Below, in pieces: positions 10,977 through 19,177 of a stretch of DNA of 64,000 nucleotides. Source of the stretch: Filobacillus milosensis (GTDB lineage: Bacteria > Bacillota > Bacilli > Bacillales > Alkalibacillaceae); NCBI RefSeq assembly GCF_004402015.1, contig NZ_SOPW01000002.1, positions 124,001-188,000 of the forward strand. Direction: 5' to 3'. Each line of letters begins with the position of its first letter. The first letter of the stretch is position 1. The notes under the pieces are model-generated. The model did not search any database. It worked only from the letters and a program-made list of their open reading frames with translations, and was not told the DNA's origin. A program made the position numbers and the translations under genes.

Positions 10977-11186
10977 GTAGCCAACCCCCGCTCTGTAAAA
11001 TCCATTACCAAACATATTCGGCATTCTAGACTATAAATCCTTCACTTTCATTATAAATAGTGACTTAAATAATAGGAAGTGATTTAAATAATATCTTGTG
11101 GAAAACCAAAGTAAGTAATCTTAATCAAATATATAATATCAGAGAAATGATGGAACTTCGATTATATATTATAGAATAAAAAATGA

Positions 11187-11295
11187 AGAAATGCCCGACA
11201 CTCCTGCGGGAACAGCACGAGTCTCGAGACCCCACAGGCAGTGATTTTCTGCCGAGGAGGCTCGAGCCGTGCCCGCGGAAAGGGAGGGCATTTCT
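11187..11295. repeat. 109-bp palindromic stem-loop element between ctpB and minJ
   Basis: The gap 10977-11320 holds one strong structure. Perfect 10-bp ends (AGAAATGCCC at 11187, GGGCATTTCT at 11286) enclose nested arms: GCGGG/CCCGC, GCACG/CGTGC, CTCGAG twice, and an inner GGCAG-TGATTTT-CTGCC hairpin. On the minus strand the closing stem is followed by TTCATTTTTTATT, so it can also end ctpB transcription. GC content is clearly above that of the surroundings. Similar large GC-rich hairpins are scattered in Bacillaceae genomes as far as I recall; a repeat family is inference because only one copy is in this window. The rest of the gap is AT-rich with no ORF. Confidence 0.75.
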
Positions 11296-11320
11296 TTTAA
11301 TGCAGATAAGCTTCTATTCT

Positions 11321-12823
11321 TTATTCAAATAATACATCTATTGCTTTTTGTAATTGGCGATCATTTTCTGGGTTATTAACAGCATCTAAGATTTGTTGTT
11401 CTAGTGCTTCTTCCGTTTTTTCATTTAAGACGCCTGTAACTTCTAAATCATTTGATTGTTGGAAGTTTTCTAGAGCTGTTTCAGTCTGACCATCAAAATA
11501 TCCATCAGTTCGACCTGGTTGATAACCTATACCTTCTAACATTGTTTGAAGTTTAGCCACTTCTTCTCCATTAGCATCTCTTTTTAACGGTTCTTCAGCT
11601 TGAATTAAGGTTAAATAGTAATACTCAGGCTGTTTCACTTCTACAGAAGGCTCAACCCCAACCTCATTGATTGGATTACCTTCGGGGCTTAACCATTTCA
11701 TAACTGTAACCTTTAATAAACCTTCTCCAAGACGCATCGTTTGTTGTACGGTACCTTTACCAAATGTCGTCGTACCAACAACCTCATATTCTCCAACTTC
11801 TTTCATCGCAGCAGCTAAAATTTCAGAAGCCGATGCACTACCTTCATTGACCAGAACTGAAATTGGATAGTCCTTACTACCGGTTTTCTTCAAGTAAAGT
11901 GGTTCAGGATCTTGGTCACGACGTGTTGTTTGTACGTAAGGTTGCTCATCACCCAAGAAATGACCTAATACATCTTCAACTGAATTTAATAAACCACCTG
12001 GGTTACCTCTTACATCTATAACTAACCCTTCGATATTCTCTTCCGTTTCTAACTTTTCTAATTCCGTTCTGAATTCCTCTGCCGTTTTCTCAGAGAATGA
12101 ACGGATTTGTAAGACACCTACATTTTTGCCATCCTGAGTTTGAACATCTGAATAGACTGTTGTAAGTGGTATCGTATCTCGTGTAATGACCACCTCGAAT
12201 GGCTGTTCTTCGCCAGGGCGATCAATCGTTAACGTTACATCTGTACCTTTTTCACCACGAATCAGTGTCACGGCTTCAAATACTGTATAGCCTTCTAAAC
12301 TTTCACCATCCACCTCTATAATGCGGTCATTAGGACGTATTCCTGCCTTCTCAGCGGGCGTTCCTTTTAATGGTGTAACAATTGTTATATAACCTTCTCT
12401 TTTCGTTACTTCAGCACCGATTCCTTCAAATGTTGATTCAATTTGACTTTGGAACTGCTTCATAGTTTCGGGATCCATATATTCGCTATAAGGGTCATCT
12501 AATTTATTTACAACCCCTTCAATTGCTCCCTCAATTAATTCTTCATGGCTAATTTCATCAACATAATTTTCTTCTAATAAGCTCATGGCATAGCTTATAA
12601 TCTCCATATCGGAGCTTACTTCTTCATTATTGTCTTTATCTGACTCTTTATTTTGATGCTGCTCTTCTTCATTAGAAGATTCGTCATCATTATTTGTTTG
12701 TTTAGAATCACTTTCTACAGTTTCATCCTGATTAATTATTTCCAATGTAACTGCTGTTACAACTCCTCCAACAAGTAGAGAAAGTACTACAATCATAACT
12801 AAAAGTTTTTTACTTAAATTCAT
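11321..12823 (-). CDS. ctpB: S41 carboxy-terminal processing protease CtpB
   Basis: CtpB is an exported, membrane-anchored serine protease; in B. subtilis it cleaves SpoIVFA during sporulation. The 500-residue protein has an N-terminal membrane anchor (7-29), a long acidic linker (32-72), a PDZ domain (about 130-210) and the S41 core with the serine motif SASASE (329-334) and the lysine in FGKGTVQ (Lys356). A peptidoglycan-binding type 1 domain (about 415-475, GYQPGRTDGYFDGQT) closes the protein. All catalytic elements are present. Convergence of division (minJ, ftsEX) and wall genes around it matches the conserved neighbourhood. Confidence 0.95.
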   Translation of the reverse strand: MNLSKKLLVMIVVLSLLVGGVVTAVTLEIINQDETVESDSKQTNNDDESSNEEEQHQNKESDKDNNEEVSSDMEIISYAMSLLEENYVDEISHEELIEGAIEGVVNKLDDPYSEYMDPETMKQFQSQIESTFEGIGAEVTKREGYITIVTPLKGTPAEKAGIRPNDRIIEVDGESLEGYTVFEAVTLIRGEKGTDVTLTIDRPGEEQPFEVVITRDTIPLTTVYSDVQTQDGKNVGVLQIRSFSEKTAEEFRTELEKLETEENIEGLVIDVRGNPGGLLNSVEDVLGHFLGDEQPYVQTTRRDQDPEPLYLKKTGSKDYPISVLVNEGSASASEILAAAMKEVGEYEVVGTTTFGKGTVQQTMRLGEGLLKVTVMKWLSPEGNPINEVGVEPSVEVKQPEYYYLTLIQAEEPLKRDANGEEVAKLQTMLEGIGYQPGRTDGYFDGQTETALENFQQSNDLEVTGVLNEKTEEALEQQILDAVNNPENDRQLQKAIDVLFE

Positions 12824-12935
12824 GGATTCACCCCAATGTTCTAACCAAAATTATGTATATTTTATCATTATATCACTGAATGTTTAAGATGTAATGATAA
12901 AGGTTAAATAATAGTATAGGTACTAATAAATGAAA

Positions 12936-12966
12936 ATAAAAGCACCACACATTTGTGTGATGCTTT
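12936..12966 (-). terminator. intrinsic terminator after the M23 hydrolase gene
   Basis: Stem AGCATCACACA with TGTGTGGTGCT (one mismatch) on the minus strand, followed by TTTTATTTTC. It begins about 10 bases after the stop codon of the hydrolase. Confidence 0.82.
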
Positions 12967-12976
12967 ATTAATTAGA

Positions 12977-14320
12977 TTAAGGTGCTGAAACATAGTTTAG
13001 AGGGTTCGTAGGGTTCTTATAACCACCTGGGTGAATTTCAAAGTGTAAGTGATCGCCAGTAGATGCACCTGTTGATCCCATTCTACCAATTAATTGTCCA
13101 GCAGTTACCGTCTGTCCCTCAGACACGTTGACTCCAGATAAATGAGCATAAACAGTATCATACTGTTTACCATTTATATTGTGGGTAATAAATACAGCAT
13201 TACCGAATCCGCCACCACAAGACATGTTTCCTCTTTGACACCAAGTATATGTTTTATAAACGACTCCAGATGCAGCTGCTTTAATCGCAGTTCCCCGACT
13301 ATTTGCAATATCTAGTCCATTGTGTGGACGTGGATATTTATAAATTGGGTGAACTCGATTTGGATTAAAATGCGACGAAATATAACCCGTTGAAGGTGTG
13401 ATGAAACCATTTCCACTTGCTACTTTCTTCGCCTGCTCTAAGTAACGTTCACGCTGCTTAATTAATTTCATTTCTTCTTTAGCAGATAATTGAATTTGGT
13501 GAATTTCATTTTCTTTCTTCTCTAAGCTGGCTAAAACAATTTGTTGTTCTTTTTTCTTATCACCAAGACTAGCAACTAATTGGTTTAATTCATTTCTTTT
13601 AGCTACTAATTTATTACGCTTCTGCTCTGCTTGAGCTTTATTTGCTTGCACTTTTTCTTTCTTCTTAACTACAACCTGTTTGCTTTCTTCAACAGCTTTC
13701 TTGTCTTTTTCCAGTTTTTCTTTATCAGCAAAATGGTTTTCAAGGATGTTCTGGTCCTGGTCCATTATTTTGTTCACTGCTGATGTACGGCTAATAAACT
13801 CACCGAAATCTTTAGCTCCCATAATAACTTCTAAGTATTTAATGGAACCACCATTACGTTGTAACGTACGTAAGCGTTCGATTAAAATTTCTTCACGTTT
13901 TGCGATACGTTGTTCAGTCTCTTTAATTTCTTTCTTTAGCTTTACAATATTTGCTTCAAGCTTTGCTATCTCTTCTTTTAAACTAGCAATCTCTTTCTCT
14001 AGTCCTCTAATTTCCGTTTCAGTTTGGGCAATCTCATTTTCTTTTAAATCTATTTCCGCTTCTTTTGTTCTAATTTGATAGTTCAAGTTCGCTAATTTGT
14101 TTTCAACCGTATTTTTTTCTGATTGAACTTGAGCCATTTGCTCCTTCAAATTACTTAATTCACCATTAATCTGTTGCTTTTCTTGTTCAATTTCTTTTAA
14201 TTCTTGTTCAATTTCATCCAATGATTGAGCTGCTTGTGCTGATTGATCTTCATTCAACGATGTAAATACTCCGAATACAATGACCATTACTGCCAGAATA
14301 CTGAGTGCTTTTTTGATCAA
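12977..14320 (-). CDS. coiled-coil M23 (LytM) peptidoglycan hydrolase, EnvC/PcsB-like architecture
   Basis: This exported 447-residue protein has a signal peptide (cut near residue 30, after AQA), a long coiled coil (about 33-290) and a LytM/M23 domain (about 315-440). Zinc ligands look complete: His333 and Asp337 in HNGLDI, and His424/His426 in DHLHFE, so it is probably an active endopeptidase, unlike the degenerate EnvC. Two cysteines in the LytM domain (361 and 368) could form a disulfide. It begins 36 bases after ftsX. In B. subtilis FtsEX activates CwlO, a coiled-coil NlpC/P60 enzyme; here an M23 enzyme with a similar coiled coil lies in the operon and is the natural partner candidate. 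Confidence 0.9.
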   Translation of the reverse strand: MIKKALSILAVMVIVFGVFTSLNEDQSAQAAQSLDEIEQELKEIEQEKQQINGELSNLKEQMAQVQSEKNTVENKLANLNYQIRTKEAEIDLKENEIAQTETEIRGLEKEIASLKEEIAKLEANIVKLKKEIKETEQRIAKREEILIERLRTLQRNGGSIKYLEVIMGAKDFGEFISRTSAVNKIMDQDQNILENHFADKEKLEKDKKAVEESKQVVVKKKEKVQANKAQAEQKRNKLVAKRNELNQLVASLGDKKKEQQIVLASLEKKENEIHQIQLSAKEEMKLIKQRERYLEQAKKVASGNGFITPSTGYISSHFNPNRVHPIYKYPRPHNGLDIANSRGTAIKAAASGVVYKTYTWCQRGNMSCGGGFGNAVFITHNINGKQYDTVYAHLSGVNVSEGQTVTAGQLIGRMGSTGASTGDHLHFEIHPGGYKNPTNPLNYVSAP

Positions 14321-14356
14321 TAGTAAGCTCCTCTCTTATTATGTTTTTCTATTTTG

Positions 14357-15250
14357 TTATACATTTAAGAATTTACGTACACTCATCACACTTCCCCAGA
14401 TTCCAATAACCACTCCAATACCAAGAAGTAATAACGAAATCTGCCATGCAAACGGGTCGAAAGGTAGCAATTCTACGAAACTCATATTAATTCGGTCATT
14501 AAAGTTTGTATATAAATACTTGTAACCGAATAAGACTAATGCAATCGGAATAATCGAGCCTAGCATTCCCATTAACATACCTTCTACAAAGAATGGCCAA
14601 CGAATAAAACTATTCTTAGCCCCAACTAACTTCATAATGCTAATTTCATCCTGACGAGCAATAATCGTCATTTTAATAGTGTTAGAGATTAGGAATATCG
14701 CTGTTAATATCAAAGCACTGATGAACGCAAAACCTATGTATCGAGCATATTTGTTGAACGTCAATAAACGTTCAACTGTATTTTGCTGGTAGGTTACATC
14801 ATCAACGTTACTAAACTCTTTCACCTTTTGTGATATAGCTTTATATTGACTAGCTTCTTCTGCTCTAACAATGAAAACATCGTTTAGTGGGTTATTTTGT
14901 TCAAACAGTTTCCACTGCTCACCTTCTTCACCCATATCTTTAATTAACTTGTCCAGTTCTTCTTCCTTTGAAGAAAATTCAACACTGGTTACATTGTTAA
15001 CTTGTTTAATGTTTTCTTCTAATTCATTAATCTGTGTCTCATCTGCAGTCAATTGTATATAAACACTCATCTGAACTTCGTCTTCTATATTTTGTGCTAA
15101 TTGATTTAAGTTCAGCATTAGTGTTAAGAATATCCCAACTAATACTAAAGTTGTCGTTACTGCACCTACCGAAGCTACCGTCATCCAACTATTTCTTATT
15201 ATATTTTTAGAACCTTCTCTGAGGTGTCTTCCCATCGTACTAAGCTTCAT
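14357..15250 (-). CDS. ftsX: cell-division ABC transporter permease FtsX
   Basis: FtsX is the membrane half of the FtsEX complex, which uses ATP to activate wall hydrolases outside the cell. The 297-residue protein has the expected topology: a cytoplasmic start (MKLSTMGRHLREGSKNI), a first membrane segment (about 23-48), a large outer loop (about 50-165) that would bind the hydrolase, and three further membrane segments. It overlaps ftsE by 11 bases, which implies translational coupling. The M23 coiled-coil hydrolase follows. Confidence 0.97.
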   Translation of the reverse strand: MKLSTMGRHLREGSKNIIRNSWMTVASVGAVTTTLVLVGIFLTLMLNLNQLAQNIEDEVQMSVYIQLTADETQINELEENIKQVNNVTSVEFSSKEEELDKLIKDMGEEGEQWKLFEQNNPLNDVFIVRAEEASQYKAISQKVKEFSNVDDVTYQQNTVERLLTFNKYARYIGFAFISALILTAIFLISNTIKMTIIARQDEISIMKLVGAKNSFIRWPFFVEGMLMGMLGSIIPIALVLFGYKYLYTNFNDRINMSFVELLPFDPFAWQISLLLLGIGVVIGIWGSVMSVRKFLNV

Positions 15251-15926
15251 AACCGTATTCCCCTCGATGCTCGTCTCTTACTATTTGTCCTTTCTCCATA
15301 GCAATCACGCGTTTTTTCAACTGATTAACAATATCTTGGCTGTGTGTCGCCATTATAATTGTTGTACCTTTTGAATTAATATCTTCAAAAATACGCATAA
15401 TCTCCCAAGACGTCTCGGGATCTAAGTTACCTGTAGGCTCGTCCGCAATCACTAATTTTGGGTTGTTAATAATTGCCCTCGCAATAGCTACACGCTGCTG
15501 TTCACCACCAGATAGTTGAGCGGGTATAAATCTTGCTTTGTGCTTTAAACCCACCTGCTCAAGCACTTTCATAACTTGCCTACGAATTTTTTTAGAGTTT
15601 TCCTCAATAACTTCAAGAGCAAAAGCTACATTCTCGTAAACTGATTTACGTGGTAACAGCTTGAAGTCCTGGAAAATCACTCCCACATCGCGTCGCAAGT
15701 AAGGGATTTCCTTTTTCTTAAGCCCACCTATTTCAACACCATTTATGTATACATTGCCTCTAGATGGAACTTCTTCGCGGTACATCATTTTAATAAACGA
15801 TGTTTTACCCGCACCACTTGGTCCAACCACATAAACGAAGTCACCTTGATTGATTGTAACATCCACCCCGTTTAAAGCAGTCACACCATTTTTGTACACT
15901 TTGAAAACTTCTTTCATTTCAATCAT
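15240..15926 (-). CDS. ftsE: cell-division ABC transporter ATP-binding protein FtsE
   Basis: FtsE supplies ATP hydrolysis to the FtsEX complex. The 228-residue protein carries Walker A GPSGAGKT (about 35-42), the signature LSGGEQQR (about 137-144), Walker B LVIADEPTGNLD (about 158-169) and the H-loop in ATHSQD. The length is typical. It is the first gene of ftsE-ftsX-M23, with the coupled overlap to ftsX, and an extended -10 promoter lies about 70 bases upstream. Confidence 0.97.
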   Translation of the reverse strand: MIEMKEVFKVYKNGVTALNGVDVTINQGDFVYVVGPSGAGKTSFIKMMYREEVPSRGNVYINGVEIGGLKKKEIPYLRRDVGVIFQDFKLLPRKSVYENVAFALEVIEENSKKIRRQVMKVLEQVGLKHKARFIPAQLSGGEQQRVAIARAIINNPKLVIADEPTGNLDPETSWEIMRIFEDINSKGTTIIMATHSQDIVNQLKKRVIAMEKGQIVRDEHRGEYGYEA

Positions 15927-15994
15927 AGGCGTAATCTGTACCCTCCTGTTGCAGAAGAAAAGAATATATTCTGAAAATTCTTTTAATTGTATGT

Positions 15995-16003
15995 ATTATA
16001 TCA
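15995..16003 (-). promoter_or_regulatory. extended -10 promoter candidate for ftsE
   Basis: The minus strand reads TGATATAAT at 16003-15995, an extended -10 element, about 70 bases upstream of the ftsE start. No clear -35 is seen. The rest of the gap (15927-16210) is very AT-rich and holds no ORF or other structure that I can support. Confidence 0.5.
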
Positions 16004-16210
16004 TAAAACGACAAGTTTTGCCTTGACTAGTACATGAAAATCTATCTATTTCTTCCAATCTAGTTAATATATATTACATTATAACACGTTATGACAAAAT
16101 GTTTAGGGGATTTTTATTAAGATTTCTTTTCAAAAGTCATAATTTTCGTAAAAATTTTTGTAAACATGGGGGTTTTTGTCTTTATTTAATATAATATTAA
16201 ATAAATTGGC

Positions 16211-16249
16211 ATAAAAAAATAGTCCTTAGATACTATTCCAAGGACTATT
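16211..16249 (-). terminator. intrinsic terminator after cccB
   Basis: A perfect 10-bp stem, AATAGTCCTT with AAGGACTATT (16218-16227 and 16240-16249), is followed on the minus strand by TTTTTTTAT. It lies about 20 bases after the cccB stop. Confidence 0.92.
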
Positions 16250-16267
16250 ACTCCATTTTTCTTACTT

Positions 16268-16657
16268 TTAACGATTAACTAACCATTCAGCGATTGACTT
16301 TGAATCTTCTTCACTAATGTCAATGGCATTCATCTGACCTTTACCATTTTGAATAATACCAACAATATCTTCGACACCATATTTATCGCCAACATTTTTC
16401 AGGCTGGGTCCTACACCGCCTGATAAGTCAGCGCCGTGACATGTTGAACAGTTTTGTTGGTATAACTGCTCACCGGCTTGCGCCGTTTCACCATCGGTAC
16501 CGCCGTCGCCACCATTGTCGCCATTACCTGTTTCTTCTTGGCCAGACTCTTCAGTACCGCCATCGCCACCAGTGTCTCCACCATCATCATCTTGGCCTCC
16601 GCCACAAGCAGCTAATACAAGCATTACACTAAAAACACCCATAAGTATTTTTTTCAT
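16268..16657 (-). CDS. cccB: lipoprotein cytochrome c-551
   Basis: This small, membrane-tethered c-type cytochrome carries electrons on the outer face of the cytoplasmic membrane. The 129-residue protein has a lipoprotein signal with lipobox LAAC (16-19), a Gly/Asp/Glu-rich low-complexity linker (about 20-60), and a haem domain with CSTCHG (about 72-77) and a likely axial methionine in GQMNA. The linker is unusually long and acidic. It is preceded by prfB, as in B. subtilis (cccB next to prfB). Lgt, encoded at 151-1011, would modify it. Confidence 0.93.
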   Translation of the reverse strand: MKKILMGVFSVMLVLAACGGGQDDDGGDTGGDGGTEESGQEETGNGDNGGDGGTDGETAQAGEQLYQQNCSTCHGADLSGGVGPSLKNVGDKYGVEDIVGIIQNGKGQMNAIDISEEDSKSIAEWLVNR

Positions 16658-16716
16658 GTTAAAGTTTTACCTCCTTTTGGATGAAGTAACTATAATTTAC
16701 CCTGTTTGTCCAAAAA

Positions 16717-17821
16717 TTATCCTTTAACTTTTGAGCGTAAATAAGCATCAATGAATTCGCCTATTTGCCCATCCATGACTGCTTGAGTATTACCATTTTC
16801 CTTATTTGTACGATGATCTTTTACCATGTTATATGGGTGGAAAACATAAGATCTGATTTGACTTCCCCAGCCAATTTCTTTCTGTTCACCACGAATTTCA
16901 TCCAGCTCTTGTTGCTGCCTTTCAATTTCCAATCGATATAATTTGGATTTTAACATTTTCATAGCCTGTTCACGGTTTTTAATTTGAGAACGCTCAGATT
17001 GGCAAGTAACAACTGTATTTGTCGGTGTATGCGTAATCCTTACAGCTGAGTCAGTTGTGTTAACGTGCTGACCACCTGCACCACTTGAACGATAGGTATC
17101 GATTTTTAGGTCTTCAGTTTTTACATCGATTTCGACTTCATCATTAAATTCAGGCATCACATCACATGATGCAAACGATGTGTGACGGCGGCCTGAAGAA
17201 TCAAATGGTGAAATACGCACCAATCGATGCACACCTTTTTCAGCTTTTAAATACCCATAGGCATTGTGGCCTTTGATGAGGAGCGTTACACTTTTAACAC
17301 CCGCTTCATCGCCTGGTAAATAATCTAATGTTTCAACACTGAAACCTTTATTATCAGCATAACGCTTATACATTCTAAGTAACATTTCAGCCCAGTCCTG
17401 AGACTCAGTTCCACCAGCACCTGGGTGAATTTCAAGAATGGCATTATTTTTATCATATGGTTCATTTAATAAAATTTCTAATTCAAATTCATTGAAATGA
17501 TCAATTACTCGTTTGATTTCACTTTGCAAGTCTTCGAACAGCTCTTCATCGTTCTCTTCTTTAACTAATTCATAAGAGACCTCCAGATTTTCAAGGTCTT
17601 CTTCATTTTTTTCAAATTTATTAACGCGATCTTTTAACGCATTCGATTCATTAATGACTGTTTGAGCAGCAGATGGATCATCCCAAAATTCTGGTGCTGT
17701 CATCTGTTGGTCGAGTTCTGCAATTCGTTCGCGGTCTTCATCTAAGTCAAAGAGACCCCCTAAAGTCTTCTAGTCTGTTTTGCAGCTTATTCAGCTGATC
17801 TTTAATTTCTGATAAATCCAT
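16717..17821 (-). CDS. prfB: peptide chain release factor 2 (with programmed +1 frameshift)
   Basis: RF2 ends translation at UGA and UAA. The gene is in two frames: ATG 17821 opens a 24-codon frame that ends at an in-frame TGA (17749-17747); a +1 shift there leads into the main frame, giving about 367 residues. The body carries the codon-reading region ([11 protein letters not shown] stretch with the GGQ catalytic motif) and the anticodon-like SPF motif. The shift site has the classical pieces: an internal SD-like AGGGGG, then TCT CTT TGA C. This autoregulates RF2 levels. It is not a mutation or sequencing error. Confidence 0.96.
17747..17761 (-). promoter_or_regulatory. programmed +1 frameshift site in prfB
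   Basis: On the minus strand AGGGGG (17761-17756) is followed by TCT, the slippery CTT and the TGA stop, with C next. Spacing between the SD-like hexamer and the shift codon is the same as in the well-studied E. coli prfB site. Confidence 0.95.
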
Positions 17822-17956
17822 AAAACTTCACCTCAACTATGTATTAACTAATGTTAGTATACCACTTTAAATCTGGGTAAAAACAATAAATGATTTTTCG
17901 ATTTGTGGCGAGTGCTAAGGGGCAAAGCGGCGAGGCCCTTAATAAAAAATAAAAGA

Positions 17957-17979
17957 AGGACCTAATCAAATTAGATCCT
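17957..17979 (-). terminator. intrinsic terminator after the SLH-CAP gene
   Basis: AGGATCTAAT pairs with ATTAGGTCCT on the minus strand (one mismatch) and is followed by TCTTTTATTTTTTATT. It lies 10 bases after the stop codon and insulates prfB from the surface-protein gene. Confidence 0.85.
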
Positions 17980-17989
17980 CCAACAAAAT

Positions 17990-19036
17990 TTATTTTCCTA
18001 TAAACATCTGAACATAGTATGGTCTTCCGTTTTCATCTTTATAATATCCAATACCAATATGAGTGAATGAGCCGTTTAATATATTTTTTCTATGACCTTC
18101 ACTATTCATCCATCCTTCCACTACAGATGCTGCAGACGGTTGCCCGTATGCAATGTTTTCACCAGCAGATCTAAAGTCAATATTAAATTCACCCATCATA
18201 TCAAATGGACTGCCATACACTGGAGATGTGTGAGCAAAGTATTTATTTACATCAAAATCTTTAGCCTTAACCATCGCGACTTCTTGTAGTTCAGTATCGA
18301 TTTTTAAAGCAGGTAATCCTCTTTCTGTTCTTTCTTGGTTAGTCAGCATTAGGATCTCATCAGCAATGGCATAATACTCTTGAGGACGGTCGTTTTGGCC
18401 TGGTACATCAACAACAGGCTTTTCCCCATTTAAATACCTTAACGTTCGATCAACAAACACGGCCATTTGAACTCTGGTGACAGACTCACTTGGGCTAAAA
18501 GTAAATTCTGAAGTTCCAGCTGTGATACCTGTATCAACTAAGACATCTATGTAGCTATAAGCCCAATGGTCACGGTCTACATCACTGAAGTTTACTTGAA
18601 CATTTCCCTCAGCTTGTAGATCAAACGCTTCCACTAACACTTTAGCCATTTGAGCACGGGTCAACGGATTATTAGGATTGAATTGATCCACTTTGGCAAA
18701 AACGCCCTCTTCAGCTAAGGCATACACATATTGATGACCACTCACACTGCCGTTTACATCAGTAAACGAATGCGTTGGTGTAATGTTTGGATTTATTTCT
18801 AAAGTTTTACCAATAATAATCGCACTTTGCGCCCTGCTTAGAGGTTGTTCAGGTCGATAAGTGCCATCAGGAAAACCATTTATAATATCTTGATTAACTA
18901 ATGTTGTAATACTTGGATATCCCCAATAGTCTTCATCAACATCAGTAAAAACACTCTCAGCATTGACTGAACTATAAAAAAGTCCAACTGATAATAACGC
19001 AGTTAATGTGCCAATCAAAAGTTTTTTTCTAAACAT
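17990..19036 (-). CDS. secreted SLH-domain surface protein with CAP (SCP/PR-1) domain
   Basis: The start is ATG 19036 (MFRKKLL) with GAGGGG upstream; the longer frame lacks a site. The 348-residue protein has a signal peptide (cut after VNA, residue 26), three SLH repeats (about 29-83, 90-140 and 150-200) that bind pyruvylated wall polymer, and a C-terminal CAP domain (228-347, with HTSP, AGENIAYG and GHRKNIL). Bacterial CAP domains are of uncertain function. The gene lies between secA and prfB, neighbours that are adjacent in many bacilli, so it appears to be an insertion. A terminator separates it from prfB. It is probably delivered by the Sec or SecA2 route. Confidence 0.92.
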   Translation of the reverse strand: MFRKKLLIGTLTALLSVGLFYSSVNAESVFTDVDEDYWGYPSITTLVNQDIINGFPDGTYRPEQPLSRAQSAIIIGKTLEINPNITPTHSFTDVNGSVSGHQYVYALAEEGVFAKVDQFNPNNPLTRAQMAKVLVEAFDLQAEGNVQVNFSDVDRDHWAYSYIDVLVDTGITAGTSEFTFSPSESVTRVQMAVFVDRTLRYLNGEKPVVDVPGQNDRPQEYYAIADEILMLTNQERTERGLPALKIDTELQEVAMVKAKDFDVNKYFAHTSPVYGSPFDMMGEFNIDFRSAGENIAYGQPSAASVVEGWMNSEGHRKNILNGSFTHIGIGYYKDENGRPYYVQMFIGK

Positions 19037-19135
19037 GATGTATTCCCCTCTCAATACTAGATGTATTAGAGAAATGTTATCACAGCAATTCAAAGGAAAA
19101 TGAACCATTTTATAATTTAGTTCAATATAACTAAA

Positions 19136-19170
19136 AACCCCAGACTAGCTGTAACAGCCAATCTGGGGTT
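19136..19170 (-). terminator. intrinsic terminator after secA
   Basis: AACCCCAGA (19136-19144) and TCTGGGGTT (19162-19170) form a 9-bp stem with an inner GCTG-TAA-CAGC hairpin. On the minus strand it is followed by TTTAGTT. It begins 7 bases after secA. Confidence 0.88.
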
Positions 19171-19177
19171 CGATAAA

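Noticed and set aside
16441-16632. His/Arg-rich plus-strand open frames over cccB
   Set aside because: They are shadows of the low-complexity Gly/Asp linker of cccB; no ribosome site and no homology.
17915-17945. TAAGGG/CCCTTA hairpin between the SLH-CAP terminator and prfB
   Set aside because: Short and without a matching T tract or known regulatory motif; no claim made.
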